From assembly GCF_038397785.1 (NCBI RefSeq), contig NZ_CP151642.1:2542001-2606000 (forward strand): a stretch of 64,000 nt of DNA. Direction: 5' to 3'. Source of the stretch: Salinibacterium sp. TMP30 (GTDB lineage Bacteria; Actinomycetota; Actinomycetes; Actinomycetales; Microbacteriaceae). Of the stretch, positions 35,646-45,187 are shown piece after piece. Both the position numbers and the translations under genes were made by a program. Position 1 is the stretch's first letter; each line of letters starts with the position of its first letter. The notes below the pieces were generated by a model. The model had not been told where the DNA came from. It made no database searches and worked only from the letters and a program-made list of their open reading frames with translations.

Positions 35646-36824
35646 ATGAGATCCAAGATCATGACCAGCGCAGCATTCCTTGCTGTTGCTGCTCTCACCC
35701 TCACCGGCTGTACGGCCGCGACTGACGGCACCGCCACCGGCGGCCTCTCGATCGACGTTCCTGACGTTCCCATGCTCGAAGAGCTGGGCGAGATGGAAAG
35801 CGAAGTCAACATCGTCGCGTGGAGTGGCTTCGTGGAGCCAGCCTGGACCGACGAATTCACCGCCGAGACCGGATGCACTGTCAACCGCCGTGTTGCCGGC
35901 ACCAGTGACGAAATGGTTCAGCTCATGCGCACGGGCGACTACGACGTCGTCTCCGCTTCGGGTGACGCCAGCCTTCGCCTCATTGCGGGTGGCGATGTTC
36001 AGCCCATCAACCTCGACCTCGTTCCCAACTTCGGTGACGACATCGTGGAAGGCATGAAAGGTCAGATCTACGACACGATCAACGGCAAGTCCTACGGTGT
36101 TCCGATCGGCCGTGGAGCCAACATCCTTCAGTACAACAGTGAAGTTGTCACCGAAGCACCCACGAGCTGGGATGTGGCGTGGGAGGCCGACAGCCCCTAT
36201 GCCGGGCAGATCATCGCCTATGATGCACCGATCTACATCGCTGACGCCGCCGTGTACCTGATGGCTCACGAGCCTGACCTCGGCATCACCAACCCGTATG
36301 CGCTCGACCAGACTCAGCTCGATGCTGCGATCAATCTGCTTCAGCAGCAGAACAAGATCGTCTCCGAGTACTGGGCTGACCCCGCCGCACAGATCACGTC
36401 GTTTGCCGGTGGAACCAGCACAATCGGTACCTCATGGGAGATCCTGCGCAAGCTGACGGAAGACGAGAAATTCAAGAGCGTTCTTCCTGAAGAGGGTTCG
36501 ACCGGATGGTCAGACGCCTGGATGATCGCGACTGAGTCGAAGTCACCCAACTGTGCTTACGCCTGGGTTGACTACACGAGCGAAGCTGAAGTTAACGGTG
36601 CAATCGCCATGAACTTCGGTATGGCTCCCGCCAACGGTGCCTTCTGCGAAACGAGCGACGAAGCAGCCGCACACTGCGAGTACTTCAACGCAACCGACGA
36701 AGAGTACTTCAGCAATGTCTGGTTCTGGACCACCCCCATCGAGCAGTGCATCGATGGTCGCACTGACGTCACTTGCACGAACTTCCAGCAGTGGACGGAT
36801 GCCTGGCTCACTGTCAAAGGCTAG
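35646..36824 (+). CDS. potD: Polyamine ABC transporter substrate-binding lipoprotein
   Basis: A 392-residue periplasmic-binding-type protein. A lipoprotein signal has the lipobox L-T-G-C (Cys22), so it is membrane-tethered outside the cell. The fold resembles PotD (bacterial extracellular solute-binding family). It has NIVAWSGFVEPAW near the mature N-terminus, the GDYDVVSASGD hinge strand and a GRGANILQYN segment. Several Cys pairs occur in the C-terminal half (NCAY, FCET, HCEY, QCID, TCTN), which is unusual and may indicate disulfides. AAGGAG precedes the ATG. Substrate is inferred from the subunit family set. Confidence 0.85.
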   Translation: MRSKIMTSAAFLAVAALTLTGCTAATDGTATGGLSIDVPDVPMLEELGEMESEVNIVAWSGFVEPAWTDEFTAETGCTVNRRVAGTSDEMVQLMRTGDYDVVSASGDASLRLIAGGDVQPINLDLVPNFGDDIVEGMKGQIYDTINGKSYGVPIGRGANILQYNSEVVTEAPTSWDVAWEADSPYAGQIIAYDAPIYIADAAVYLMAHEPDLGITNPYALDQTQLDAAINLLQQQNKIVSEYWADPAAQITSFAGGTSTIGTSWEILRKLTEDEKFKSVLPEEGSTGWSDAWMIATESKSPNCAYAWVDYTSEAEVNGAIAMNFGMAPANGAFCETSDEAAAHCEYFNATDEEYFSNVWFWTTPIEQCIDGRTDVTCTNFQQWTDAWLTVKG

Positions 36825-36834
36825 CTAACTGACC

Positions 36835-36865
36835 AGAGGGGTGGGCTTCACCAACCCGCCCCTCT
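36835..36865 (+). terminator. Intercistronic hairpin between potD and potB
   Basis: AGAGGGG-T-GGG pairs with CCC-G-CCCCTCT around a short loop, 10 bp after the potD stop. It has no U run, so it more likely protects the 3' end of potAD mRNA or gives partial termination, raising binding protein over permeases. Confidence 0.55.
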
Positions 36866-36896
36866 ACCTCTTCACCCCCCAACCGAACGGAACACC

Positions 36897-37724
36897 ATGA
36901 ATCGCCGCGCGCAACTCTCGGCACTGCTGGCGCTGCCCATGCTGTGGCTCATCGGGATCTATATTTTCTCGCTCATCATGCTTCTCGTGACGGCGTTCTG
37001 GGTGACCGACCCCTTCACGTCGAAGGTGAAGCCCGGCTTTACTCTGCGCAACTTTGAGCAGATCATCGCGAACCCCGCATACGCGTCGACCTCGCTGCGC
37101 ACTCTCGGTATCGCCCTCGCGGTCACGGTGCTCAGCATCCTGATCTCGGTTCCACTGGGTATCTTCATGGCTAAGGTCGCGTCGCCCAAACTGCGCGCCA
37201 TTCTGGCCGTCGCCATCACCCTCCCGCTCTGGGCCGGCTACCTCGTCAAAATTTTGGCCATGCGCATCACCTTCACTGAAGAAGGCTTCTTCAACTCGAT
37301 GCTCGGCCCCCTCGGCATCAGCGGCCCCGGCTTTAGCCTCGTCACCGTCGTGCTGACCCTCACGTACCTGTGGTTGCCGTACATGGCGGTGCCCGTGTAC
37401 ACCGCGATCCGGCAGTTGCCACCAAACCTGTTTGACGCATCATCCGACCTCGGCGCGGGTGCCGGGTTCACGATTCGCACCGTCGTGCTTCCTCTTATCA
37501 AGCCAGCCATCATCGCCGGCTCGATCTTCACGTTCTCGCTCAGCCTCGGTGACTATATCGCCGCCAAGTTTGTGGGCGGCTCAACCCAGATGATCGGAAG
37601 CATCATCGCCTCCAACATCAACCTCAACCCTCCGATCGCCGCCGCGTTCTCGCTAGTGCCGATCGCTTTCGTCGTCATTTACCTTGTCGTTGTGCAACGC
37701 ACCGGCGCTCTAGAACGGATGTGA
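36897..37724 (+). CDS. potB: Polyamine ABC transporter permease (PotB-like)
   Basis: A 275-residue inner-membrane permease with about six transmembrane helices. The cytoplasmic coupling loop contains the EAA-like motif (NLFDASSDLGAGAGFTIRTVVLPLIKP without a true EAA triplet). It is 7 bp upstream of potC, with which it forms the channel. The start ATG has only a weak GGA ribosome element. Confidence 0.88.
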   Translation: MNRRAQLSALLALPMLWLIGIYIFSLIMLLVTAFWVTDPFTSKVKPGFTLRNFEQIIANPAYASTSLRTLGIALAVTVLSILISVPLGIFMAKVASPKLRAILAVAITLPLWAGYLVKILAMRITFTEEGFFNSMLGPLGISGPGFSLVTVVLTLTYLWLPYMAVPVYTAIRQLPPNLFDASSDLGAGAGFTIRTVVLPLIKPAIIAGSIFTFSLSLGDYIAAKFVGGSTQMIGSIIASNINLNPPIAAAFSLVPIAFVVIYLVVVQRTGALERM

Positions 37725-37731
37725 TGCGACC

Positions 37732-38544
37732 ATGCTGAGACTCTCCCTCGGGGCCAAATTCACCCTCGGAACAATCGTCGCGATCGCCCTCGCGTTCATG
37801 TACATCCCGCTGTTTCTCGTCGTCATCAACTCGTTTAGCGCCGCCCGCATCTCGAGTTGGCCGATCACCTCGTTCTCTACCATTTGGTGGGAGAAGGCCT
37901 TCGTAAGCGAACCGATCCGCGCAGCACTGCTCAACTCGGTGATCGTCGGACTCGGGGCGACCGCGATTGCGCTCATCCTAGGCACTCTCGTCGCCTTCGC
38001 CCTGCAGCGTTACACTTTCTTCGGAAAACAGAGCGTCAACCTGCTCGTCGTACTCCCCATCGCGCTCCCCGGCATCGTGACCGGTGTTGCTCTCAACAAC
38101 ACCTACAACCGGGTACTTGAACCAATCGGCATTGATGTCGGATACTTCGGGATGATCATCGCCCACGGCACCTTCTGCATCGTCATGGTCTTCAACAACG
38201 TGCTCGCGCGATTACGCCGCATCAACCCCAGCATCGAAGAAGCATCCCGCGACCTCGGCGCGACGCCGCTGCAAACCTTCCGCCTCGTGACGTTCCCGCA
38301 GTTCCGCAGCGCTTTCGTCGCTGGCGCTATCTTGGCCTTCGCGCTCAGCTTCGATGAGGTCGTTGTCACCATCTTTACCGCCCCGCCCGGGGTCGACACC
38401 CTGCCGCTCTGGATCATGAACCAGATGGCACGACCCAACGAAGCATCCCTGGTGAACGTCGTCGCGACCGTCGTGATCCTCGCCTCGTTCATCCCCGTGT
38501 GGGTCTCACAGCGCCTCGCCCGCGGCGCCGACGAACGCGAATGA
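37732..38544 (+). CDS. potC: Polyamine ABC transporter permease (PotC-like)
   Basis: A 270-residue permease with about six transmembrane helices and a clear EAA loop (IEEASRDLGATPLQTFRLVTFPQ). This loop docks on the PotA ATPase. It is the last gene of the operon and ends 40 bp before a bidirectional hairpin terminator facing the convergent pyrimidine importer genes. Confidence 0.88.
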   Translation: MLRLSLGAKFTLGTIVAIALAFMYIPLFLVVINSFSAARISSWPITSFSTIWWEKAFVSEPIRAALLNSVIVGLGATAIALILGTLVAFALQRYTFFGKQSVNLLVVLPIALPGIVTGVALNNTYNRVLEPIGIDVGYFGMIIAHGTFCIVMVFNNVLARLRRINPSIEEASRDLGATPLQTFRLVTFPQFRSAFVAGAILAFALSFDEVVVTIFTAPPGVDTLPLWIMNQMARPNEASLVNVVATVVILASFIPVWVSQRLARGADERE

Positions 38545-38583
38545 TCGCCAACCCGCGCGTACGCTGAAAACGCCAGTTAACGA

Positions 38584-38621
38584 ACGGATGCCGCCCTCGC
38601 AGTTGCGAAAGCGGCATCCGT
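38584..38621. terminator. Bidirectional hairpin between pot and pyrimidine operons
   Basis: A perfect 11-bp inverted repeat: ACGGATGCCGC (38584-38594) and GCGGCATCCGT (38611-38621), in the 96-bp gap between two convergent operons. Confidence 0.7.
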
Positions 38622-38640
38622 CAGTCGGTATTCGGTTCGC

Positions 38641-39792
38641 CTAGTTGCCGCCTTCCAGAAGGGTGACGTCGATCGGCGAATAGCTCGAACCCGTAGTGTC
38701 GACGCCCTCAGCTTCGAGTTCGTCAAGTGCCTTCATGATCCAGTCATTCGACCAGGCACTGGCCGGTGGTGCTTCGGTGATGGGGCTCGCGCCTGTTTCG
38801 TTCACGGCGCTGATCGCACCGTCAACAGTGCGCTGCCACGCTGCTTCATCGATCACTCCGATGCCGTTGGGTGCTGGCCAGATGAGCTTGTTGGTCTCGT
38901 TGACCATCCAGAGCTCGTGGCTTGGGCCCCACCCGGAGCCGGCGCCGATAGTGATGTTTGCGGCTTCTTCAGGGTTCTCGGCCGAATAAATCCAGCCCTT
39001 GACGACGGCCTTCAGGAACTTGACCGTGGTTTCTTGGTAAGCCTCATCGCTGTCGAGGCGCCCAGTATCAGCCCAAATTGCATCCTGCAGCATCGCGCCA
39101 ACGGTGTCTTCATAGCTAATGACGTTGAAATCCGAAGGCTGGTAAAGCTCGCCCGTCTCCGGATCCGTTGACTCGAGCAGTTGCGCGTACTCGTTGTACG
39201 TCATCGCCTGAGCGGCATCGATGTCACCCTGCAGGAAGGCGTTCATGTTGAAGTCTTGCGTGATGATCTGCACCGTCGACGAATCGAGGCCCTCAGCGGC
39301 CATTGCGGCGAAGATTTCCCATTCGTTTCCGAAGCCCCACGAGCCAATCTTCTTGCCCTCGAAGTCGGCAACAGAGTTGATACCCGAGTCGGCCCATGAC
39401 ACTTGGAGAGTTCCCGACGTCTTGAAGATTTGGGCGATGTTCGTCAGGTTGGCCCCTTGCTCAATTGAGCCGAGCACCTTAGGAACCCACGCGACGGCGT
39501 AATCAACGTCACCGTTGGCGAGCGCATCCTGCGGAACGATATCGCCACCGGAGGGGATGATCTCGACGTCCAGACCTTCCTCCTCAAAGTAGCCCTGATC
39601 GGCTGCAGCGAAGTAGCCAGCGAACTGACCCTGTGGGAGCCATTGGAGTTGGAGCTTCACCGGGGTGAGTTCGCCAGCGGATCCGCCATCTCCCCCGTTT
39701 CCGCCATCGCTCGGTGAGCAGGCTGCTAGAAGGAGCGCTGCCGAGACGGCGAACGCTCCGGCCGCAAGTACGCGGCGTGTGTTGTGCTTCAT
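38641..39792 (-). CDS. NMT1/THI5-like ABC substrate-binding lipoprotein
   Basis: About 383 residues from the ATG at 39792 (GGAAGG upstream); the longer frame from 39819 has no support. The lipobox L-A-A-C puts the lipid Cys at residue 25. The mature part begins with a Gly/Asp-rich linker and then VKLQLQWLPQGQFAGYFAA, the NMT1/THI5-like opening. This family binds pyrimidine-like rings, such as hydroxymethylpyrimidine precursors, and related amides. It is last in an operon with dihydropyrimidinase and ureidopropionase, so a pyrimidine, dihydropyrimidine or hydantoin ligand is likely. Confidence 0.82.
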   Translation of the reverse strand: MKHNTRRVLAAGAFAVSAALLLAACSPSDGGNGGDGGSAGELTPVKLQLQWLPQGQFAGYFAAADQGYFEEEGLDVEIIPSGGDIVPQDALANGDVDYAVAWVPKVLGSIEQGANLTNIAQIFKTSGTLQVSWADSGINSVADFEGKKIGSWGFGNEWEIFAAMAAEGLDSSTVQIITQDFNMNAFLQGDIDAAQAMTYNEYAQLLESTDPETGELYQPSDFNVISYEDTVGAMLQDAIWADTGRLDSDEAYQETTVKFLKAVVKGWIYSAENPEEAANITIGAGSGWGPSHELWMVNETNKLIWPAPNGIGVIDEAAWQRTVDGAISAVNETGASPITEAPPASAWSNDWIMKALDELEAEGVDTTGSSYSPIDVTLLEGGN

Positions 39793-39849
39793 GTCAGTCC
39801 TTCCAGATTCTCGGTGCAAGTGGATACTGCGGGTAAAGCGGTGTGGTCA

Positions 39850-40713
39850 TCAGGCGCCCCCAACCGGAACACGACGCAGCACGAGTCGTTCGAGCGCAAG
39901 CGTCGCAAGGTAAAAGAGCAGACCGAGGGCGATGGATGCCGCGACATACGCCCAGGCGCGGGCATACGCGCTTGAGGCGGCAGAGGTAGCAATGAGGCTG
40001 CCAAGGCCACCTCGCGGCCCACCGAAGTATTCGGCGACGAGCGCTGAGATGACGGCGAGCGACGATGCGATGCGGATGCCCGTGAGAATGAAGGGGCGCG
40101 CCGTGGGGAGGGTGAGCGCGCGCAACATTTGTGTGGAGTTGGCCGCATACGCCTTCATGAGATCACGGTGCACGGGCCTCGTCTGCCGGAACCCCCGCAG
40201 GGTGTTGAGAAAGACCGGCACGAACGAGGCGATTGCCGCAATCGCTTGGCGCCCAAACTGGCTGTCGGCCCCAAACATCGAGTTGAGAACGGGTGCGAGG
40301 GCGACAATGGGCACGACAGCGAGTGCCGCAATGATCGGGGCACTCATCTGATCGGCGATGTGCCACCGGGCGGCAATCGCCGAGAGCACAATTCCGAGCA
40401 CCGAACCGACGAGAAGGCCAAGCAGAGCATTTGTTCCCGTGAGCATCGTCGCGGAGACTACCGCCGGCCAGAACTCGACAAGTTCCCCGACGATCGATGC
40501 CGGACTCGGCAGCAGATAGTCGGAGACCCCTCCCACGGTCACGAGAAGCTGCCACACGCCAAGCACAATCAGGCCCAGAGTGATGGGCGCCGCGATGCGC
40601 AGCGTCGATTCAGTTCGAGGGCTCCACGCCCGCTTTCGGCTCGTGCCTGATCCGCCCCCCGGGGCCACCACCGAGTTCGCGGCCGTGCTGGTGCTCATCG
40701 AGACTTCGCTCAT
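39850..40713 (-). CDS. ABC transporter permease (SsuC/ThiX-like), second of two
   Basis: A 287-residue binding-protein-dependent permease with about six transmembrane helices. A cytoplasmic loop around KAYAANSTQMLRALTLPTARP takes the EAA-loop position. The ATG overlaps the stop of the upstream ATPase gene (ATGA), giving coupled translation. With the homologous permease at 41603 it probably forms a heterodimeric channel, less common than the homodimers of the Ssu/Tau family. Confidence 0.82.
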   Translation of the reverse strand: MSEVSMSTSTAANSVVAPGGGSGTSRKRAWSPRTESTLRIAAPITLGLIVLGVWQLLVTVGGVSDYLLPSPASIVGELVEFWPAVVSATMLTGTNALLGLLVGSVLGIVLSAIAARWHIADQMSAPIIAALAVVPIVALAPVLNSMFGADSQFGRQAIAAIASFVPVFLNTLRGFRQTRPVHRDLMKAYAANSTQMLRALTLPTARPFILTGIRIASSLAVISALVAEYFGGPRGGLGSLIATSAASSAYARAWAYVAASIALGLLFYLATLALERLVLRRVPVGGA

Positions 40714-41606
40714 CGAGACTCCACTCCTCGAGCGGATCGCGCTTCGAGACCGGGCTGGTCTGCTGCCCCGCCGTGCAGAGCTTCGCGCACCTCGGTCACC
40801 ATTTCGAAGAAGGCTGTGTCTTCACGCAACTCGTCGGTGCGATCCTCACGACCGGCAGCAGCGCCGAGTCGCATCGGCACTATCTCACTGATTCGGCCAG
40901 GTCGCGGCGACATGACAACGACACGGTCGGAGAGAAACACCGCTTCGGGAATGGAATGTGTCACGAAGACCACTGCTGCCCCGGTATCAGCCGCGATACG
41001 CACGAGATCGGTTTGCATCTTCTCTCGGGTCATCTCATCGAGCGCCCCGAACGGCTCATCCATCAGTAGTAACCGTGGTTCTTCAGCAAGTGACCGTGCA
41101 ATCGCAACACGCTGCTGCATGCCGCCAGAGAGCTGATCGGGAAAACGATCGGCAAACTCGTTGAGGCCGACCATATCGAGCAACTCGGCGACACGAGACC
41201 GACGAGCTGCGGATGCCACACCATGAAGTTCGAGCGGTAATGCAACGTTCGCGGCGACCGTGCGCCACGGCAGTAGCCCGGCCTGCTGGAACGCGATTCC
41301 GTAATCCTGGTCAAGACGAGCCTGCGTGGCGGTCTTGCCAAAAACGGTGAGTTCGCCAGCACTGGGCGTATCGAGGTCAGCGATCAGCCTCATGAGCGTC
41401 GACTTGCCGCAGCCCGACGGGCCGATGAGAGACACAAATTCGTCATCGGCGACGGTGAGGTTGATCCCCTCAAGCGCGTTCACAATCCCCGACGCGGTCT
41501 CGAAGTGTTTGTCGACGCCGCGCACCTCAACCGCGGCAACTTTTTCGGGGGCTACGGCATCCGTCTGGTCGTTCTGTAGTGCTGAGTGGGGAATGTGATC
41601 GCTCAT
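40710..41606 (-). CDS. ABC transporter ATP-binding protein (SsuB/TauB-like)
   Basis: About 298 residues with Walker A GPSGCGKST, the Q-loop FQQAGLLPW, the signature LSGGMQQRVAIAR, Walker B LLLMDEPFGALDE and the switch His in FVTHSIPEAV. I start at the ATG at 41606 because GAGGAG precedes it; the frame extends to 41711 without support. It overlaps the next permease by ATGA at both ends, so the importer genes are tightly coupled. Confidence 0.88.
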   Translation of the reverse strand: MSDHIPHSALQNDQTDAVAPEKVAAVEVRGVDKHFETASGIVNALEGINLTVADDEFVSLIGPSGCGKSTLMRLIADLDTPSAGELTVFGKTATQARLDQDYGIAFQQAGLLPWRTVAANVALPLELHGVASAARRSRVAELLDMVGLNEFADRFPDQLSGGMQQRVAIARSLAEEPRLLLMDEPFGALDEMTREKMQTDLVRIAADTGAAVVFVTHSIPEAVFLSDRVVVMSPRPGRISEIVPMRLGAAAGREDRTDELREDTAFFEMVTEVREALHGGAADQPGLEARSARGVESR

Positions 41607-42556
41607 GCGGTCTCCTCGGTTCGTCGGTAGTCCTTGAGAATCACGCCGAGCACAGCAACGGAACCGGCCGCTACGAGCCCAAGCACGATGGCGCCGAATA
41701 TCGGACCCCACGCTTTCGCGGGGTCACCAGACGCCTGCCCGGCGAATTGGATGAGAAGGCGCCCAAGCCCTCCTTGGAGCCCGGTCGAAACTTCCGCAAC
41801 GACAGCACCGATAACGGCGTTGGCAGCTCCGAGTCGAAGCGCCGGCAGAAGGTAGGGCACTGCTGCGGGAAGTCGAAGACGCGTAAGTGTCGCCCAATAG
41901 CCCGAGGCATAAGTCTCGAATAGCTCGACGTGGATGCGGTCGGGAGACTGCAGACCTTTGAGCGCGCCGACCGTGATCGGGAAAAACGCAAGATAGCTAG
42001 CGATGAGGGCAACCGACATCCAGTCCTGCCACTCGAAGCTGCCAATCTCCACACGCGAACCCCAACTTTTTACAACGGGGGCGAACGCGATAAGGGGCAC
42101 GGTTTGGCTGATCACGATCCACGGCAGCAGGCCAAACTCGGCAAGCCGCCACCGCTGCATCAGGAGTGCAAAACCGACACCCACGACGACCCCAACCAAC
42201 CAACCCGCCGCAGCAATGCCCAGAGTGGTTATTGCGGCAAGCGCAACGACCGCCCACAGCGGTAGCGCACCATCAGCCCGCGTGACGGGTTCACCGAGAC
42301 GCGTCATCATGTCCCAGAGGTGCGGCATTGCCAGATCGGTTGTGCGCGGCAGCACGCGGAGTTCGCCAATCAGCACGCCGTTCTCGGGGCCGATGAACTT
42401 ATAGCCCTCCCAGATCAACGCGATCAGCAGCACTCCGGCAATACCCCAGCCGAAGCCACGGAGAAGTCGAGTGCGCGCGGGGTTAGCCACCGCCCCCGGA
42501 AAACTCACGGGGCGGACAGCAACCTCCCCACGCTCATCGTTTCGGGTTGCCGTCAT
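41603..42556 (-). CDS. ABC transporter permease (SsuC/ThiX-like), first of two
   Basis: A 317-residue permease with about six transmembrane helices and a long periplasmic loop after the first helix. The coupling loop contains VELFETYASGYWATLTRLRLP, the EAA-loop region. It starts 4 bp after the LLM oxidoreductase stop without its own ribosome site, so translation is probably coupled. It is a partner of the permease at 39850. Confidence 0.82.
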   Translation of the reverse strand: MTATRNDERGEVAVRPVSFPGAVANPARTRLLRGFGWGIAGVLLIALIWEGYKFIGPENGVLIGELRVLPRTTDLAMPHLWDMMTRLGEPVTRADGALPLWAVVALAAITTLGIAAAGWLVGVVVGVGFALLMQRWRLAEFGLLPWIVISQTVPLIAFAPVVKSWGSRVEIGSFEWQDWMSVALIASYLAFFPITVGALKGLQSPDRIHVELFETYASGYWATLTRLRLPAAVPYLLPALRLGAANAVIGAVVAEVSTGLQGGLGRLLIQFAGQASGDPAKAWGPIFGAIVLGLVAAGSVAVLGVILKDYRRTEETA

Positions 42557-42560
42557 TGGG

Positions 42561-43577
42561 TTAGGCCTTCGCCGTCACAGTGTCGGTGAGGGCCGGGATC
42601 ACCGTCTCGCCATAAACCCGCAATGTTTCTTCCTTATTGTCGTGCTGCAGGTAGCCAGCGAACTGGTCGACACCGAGGGCCCGCAGTTTCTCGAGCTTCT
42701 CGATATGCTGCTCCGCGGTGCCCATCACGCAGAAGCGGTCGACGATCTCGTCGGGAACAAACGCGGCGTGCGAGTTGCCTGCGCGACCATGCTGGTTGTA
42801 GTCGTAGCCTTCGCGTTCCTTGATGTAGTCGGTGAGGGCCTCCGGCACAGAGCCATCCGCACCGTACTTCTTCACGATGTCAGCGACGTGATTGCCGACC
42901 ATGCCACCAAACCAGCGGCACTGGTTGCGCATGTGCTCCCAGTTGTCGCCGATGTACATCGGGGCGGCGACGCAGAACTTAATCGCCATCGGGTCGCGCC
43001 CGACCGCTTCAGCAGCGTCGCGCACTTTCTTGATCATCCACTCGGCAATGTCGAGGTCGGCAAGCTGCAGGATGAAGCCATCTCCGACTTCACCGGTGAG
43101 CTTGAGAGCGAGCGGGCCATACGCCGCCACCCATATTTCGAGCTCAGAACCTTTACTCCAGGGCAATTGAAGCTGAGCCCCGCCGTATTTCACCGATCGC
43201 GAGTTCGCAAGTTCCCGGATGACGTGGATCGAATCCCGAAGTTCCTTCAGTGTCGTGGGCTTGCCGTTGGTCACCCGCACCGCCGAGTCGCCACGGCCGA
43301 TGCCGCAGATGGTGCGGTTGCCATACATCTCGTTGAGGGTTGCGTAGGTGGATGCCGTCACAGTCCAGTCGCGCGTGGCCGGGTTCGTCACCATTGGCCC
43401 AATCGTGATCTTGCGCGTCTCGGCCAAGATCTGACTGTATATCACATAGGGTTCTTGCCACAGAATGTGCGAATCGAAGGTCCACACATGGCTGAAGCCG
43501 TGGGCTTCCGCAAGCTTCGCAAGCTGGACCGTTCGTGATGCGGGCGGGTTGGTCTGAAGTACTGCTCCGAAATCCAT
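42561..43577 (-). CDS. LLM-class F420-dependent oxidoreductase (TIGR03842-like)
   Basis: About 338 residues of luciferase-like monooxygenase fold; start at the ATG at 43577 with GAGGAG 4 nt upstream. Typical blocks are AKLAEAHGFSHVWTFDSH, LAETRKITIGPMVTNP, and GRGDSAVRV in the phosphate-binding region. It resembles the subfamily found beside hydantoinase genes in actinobacteria. These enzymes use deazaflavin F420 or FMN. No PreA/PreT-type dihydropyrimidine dehydrogenase is in the window, so this protein might carry out a ring redox step. That idea is inference. Confidence 0.82.
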   Translation of the reverse strand: MDFGAVLQTNPPASRTVQLAKLAEAHGFSHVWTFDSHILWQEPYVIYSQILAETRKITIGPMVTNPATRDWTVTASTYATLNEMYGNRTICGIGRGDSAVRVTNGKPTTLKELRDSIHVIRELANSRSVKYGGAQLQLPWSKGSELEIWVAAYGPLALKLTGEVGDGFILQLADLDIAEWMIKKVRDAAEAVGRDPMAIKFCVAAPMYIGDNWEHMRNQCRWFGGMVGNHVADIVKKYGADGSVPEALTDYIKEREGYDYNQHGRAGNSHAAFVPDEIVDRFCVMGTAEQHIEKLEKLRALGVDQFAGYLQHDNKEETLRVYGETVIPALTDTVTAKA

Positions 43578-43610
43578 GGTGCTCCTCGTTCGTGGTGGAG
43601 GTAGGCCGAG

Positions 43611-43645
43611 GCAGCATCCGCTGGCTAGTGCCGAACGGATGCTGC
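43611..43645 (-). terminator. Intercistronic hairpin between dihydropyrimidinase and LLM genes
   Basis: GCAGCATCCG (43611-43620) pairs with CGGATGCTGC (43636-43645) around a 15-nt loop. It begins 11 bp after the dihydropyrimidinase stop. It may partly terminate the operon, separating a catabolic two-gene transcript from the LLM and transport genes. Confidence 0.55.
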
Positions 43646-43656
43646 ACAAGAACCGT

Positions 43657-45120
43657 TTAGGTCAGGTACTGGCTGAGGCCGCGCTTCATAAAGCGGCCAT
43701 CACCCTTAGACCCGAGGTACTGGTCGTCGGCGACGATGACCTTGCCGCGTGAGATTACGGTGTCGACGCGCCCATCAATTTCGAAACCTTCCCACGCCGC
43801 GTGGTCCATGTTCATGTGGTGCTTTTTTCCGGTGGGGTTGCCATCGTCGTCAACGGGCATTCCAATCGACGTGTGACCGTTGGGGTCGTAGACAACGATG
43901 TCGGCGTCGGCCCCGGGCTGAATCACGCCTTTTCTGCCATAGATGCCAAACATTCGCGCAGGCGTTGTGCTCGTGAGTTCGACCCAACGCTCGAGGGTGA
44001 TCTCACCGGTGACGACACCCTGATACATGAGGTCCATGCGGTGCTCAACCGAGCCGATGCCGTTCGGAATCTTGCGGAAGTCAGCGAGGCCCAACTCTTT
44101 CTGGTCCTTCATGCAGAACGGGCAGTGATCGGTAGATACCATTTGCACATCGTTCGTGCGCAGCGACTGCCACATGGCATCCTGATGCCCTTCTTCACGC
44201 GAACGCAGTGGCGTAGAGCACACCCATTTCGCGCCCTCGAAGTGCCCGTACTCCTCACTTCGCGCACCGAGCTGTTCCTCGAGGCTCAAGTAGAGATACT
44301 GCGGGCAGGTCTCGGCGAAAACGTTCTGGCCCCGGTCGCGAGCACCAGCGATTTGCTCGACGGCCTGCTTCGCGCTCACGTGCACCACATAGAGGGGGGC
44401 ACCGGTGAGCTTTGCGAGCATGATCGCCCGATGGGTCGCCTCCTCTTCCATCTCCCAAGCGCGAGCGACACCGTGATAGTACGGGTCAGTCTTGCCCTGC
44501 TCGACCAACTGCTCAGCGAGAACATCGATCACCGGACCGTTCTCGGCGTGCATCATCGTCATCATGCCGGTGTCGCGCGACACCTGCATGGCCTTCAGAA
44601 TCTGCGCGTCATCCGAGTAGAAAACTCCCGGGTACGCCATGAACATTTTGAAGCTTGTGATGCCCTCGTCGGGCAGCTTCGCCATGGCCTTGAGCGACTC
44701 GGGCGTAACGTCTCCCACGATCTGGTGAAAGCCATAGTCGATGGCGCAATTGCCCGCAGCCTTCGCATGCCACGCGGCGAGAGCGTCCTCGATGTGAGTT
44801 CCGTAGGTCTGCACGGCGAAGTCGATGATCGAGGTCGTGCCACCCCACGCCGCAGCGCGAGTGCCCGTCTCGAACGTATCGATTGCCGCGGTGCCACCGA
44901 AGGGCAACTCCATGTGAGTGTGCGCGTCAATGCCGCCCGGAATGACGTACTTTCCGGTGGCATCAACAACATGATCGACGGATGCCGCGACATCCGTTCC
45001 CAAAAGCGTGCTGCCCGGTGACAACACAGCTTTGATTACTTCGCCGTCGATGAGTACGTCGGCTGGGGCTCGCCCCGTTGAACTAACAACTGTTCCGCCG
45101 GAAATGAGAGTGGTGGCCAT
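43657..45120 (-). CDS. hydA: Dihydropyrimidinase / hydantoinase
   Basis: About 487 residues; start at the ATG at 45120 preceded by GAGGAG. A zinc amidohydrolase that opens the ring of dihydrouracil, dihydrothymine or hydantoins to the carbamoyl-beta-amino acid. The metal ligands HTH are at residues 67-69 in DAHTHMELPFGG. The carbamylated bridging Lys is at about 158 in TSFKMFMAYPG. His ligands lie in YVVHVSA and the TDHCPF loop. Length and motifs match HydA. It lies 67 bp downstream of the ureidopropionase gene, whose product acts on its product. Confidence 0.93.
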   Translation of the reverse strand: MATTLISGGTVVSSTGRAPADVLIDGEVIKAVLSPGSTLLGTDVAASVDHVVDATGKYVIPGGIDAHTHMELPFGGTAAIDTFETGTRAAAWGGTTSIIDFAVQTYGTHIEDALAAWHAKAAGNCAIDYGFHQIVGDVTPESLKAMAKLPDEGITSFKMFMAYPGVFYSDDAQILKAMQVSRDTGMMTMMHAENGPVIDVLAEQLVEQGKTDPYYHGVARAWEMEEEATHRAIMLAKLTGAPLYVVHVSAKQAVEQIAGARDRGQNVFAETCPQYLYLSLEEQLGARSEEYGHFEGAKWVCSTPLRSREEGHQDAMWQSLRTNDVQMVSTDHCPFCMKDQKELGLADFRKIPNGIGSVEHRMDLMYQGVVTGEITLERWVELTSTTPARMFGIYGRKGVIQPGADADIVVYDPNGHTSIGMPVDDDGNPTGKKHHMNMDHAAWEGFEIDGRVDTVISRGKVIVADDQYLGSKGDGRFMKRGLSQYLT

Positions 45121-45187
45121 GATTCGCTCCTCTGCGATGTCGGGTGCCTGCTGATCCCCAGGTGCAAAAACAACCCGGAGGCTGTCG

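Noticed and set aside
39793-39849. TPP riboswitch before the NMT1-like binding-protein gene
   Set aside because: NMT1-like proteins are often thiamine-related, but this gap is short and internal to the operon and shows no thi-box sequence.
44609-44848. Various antisense and alternate frames inside the pyrimidine, GABA and crt genes
   Set aside because: They overlap strong, motif-complete genes and carry no motifs of their own.
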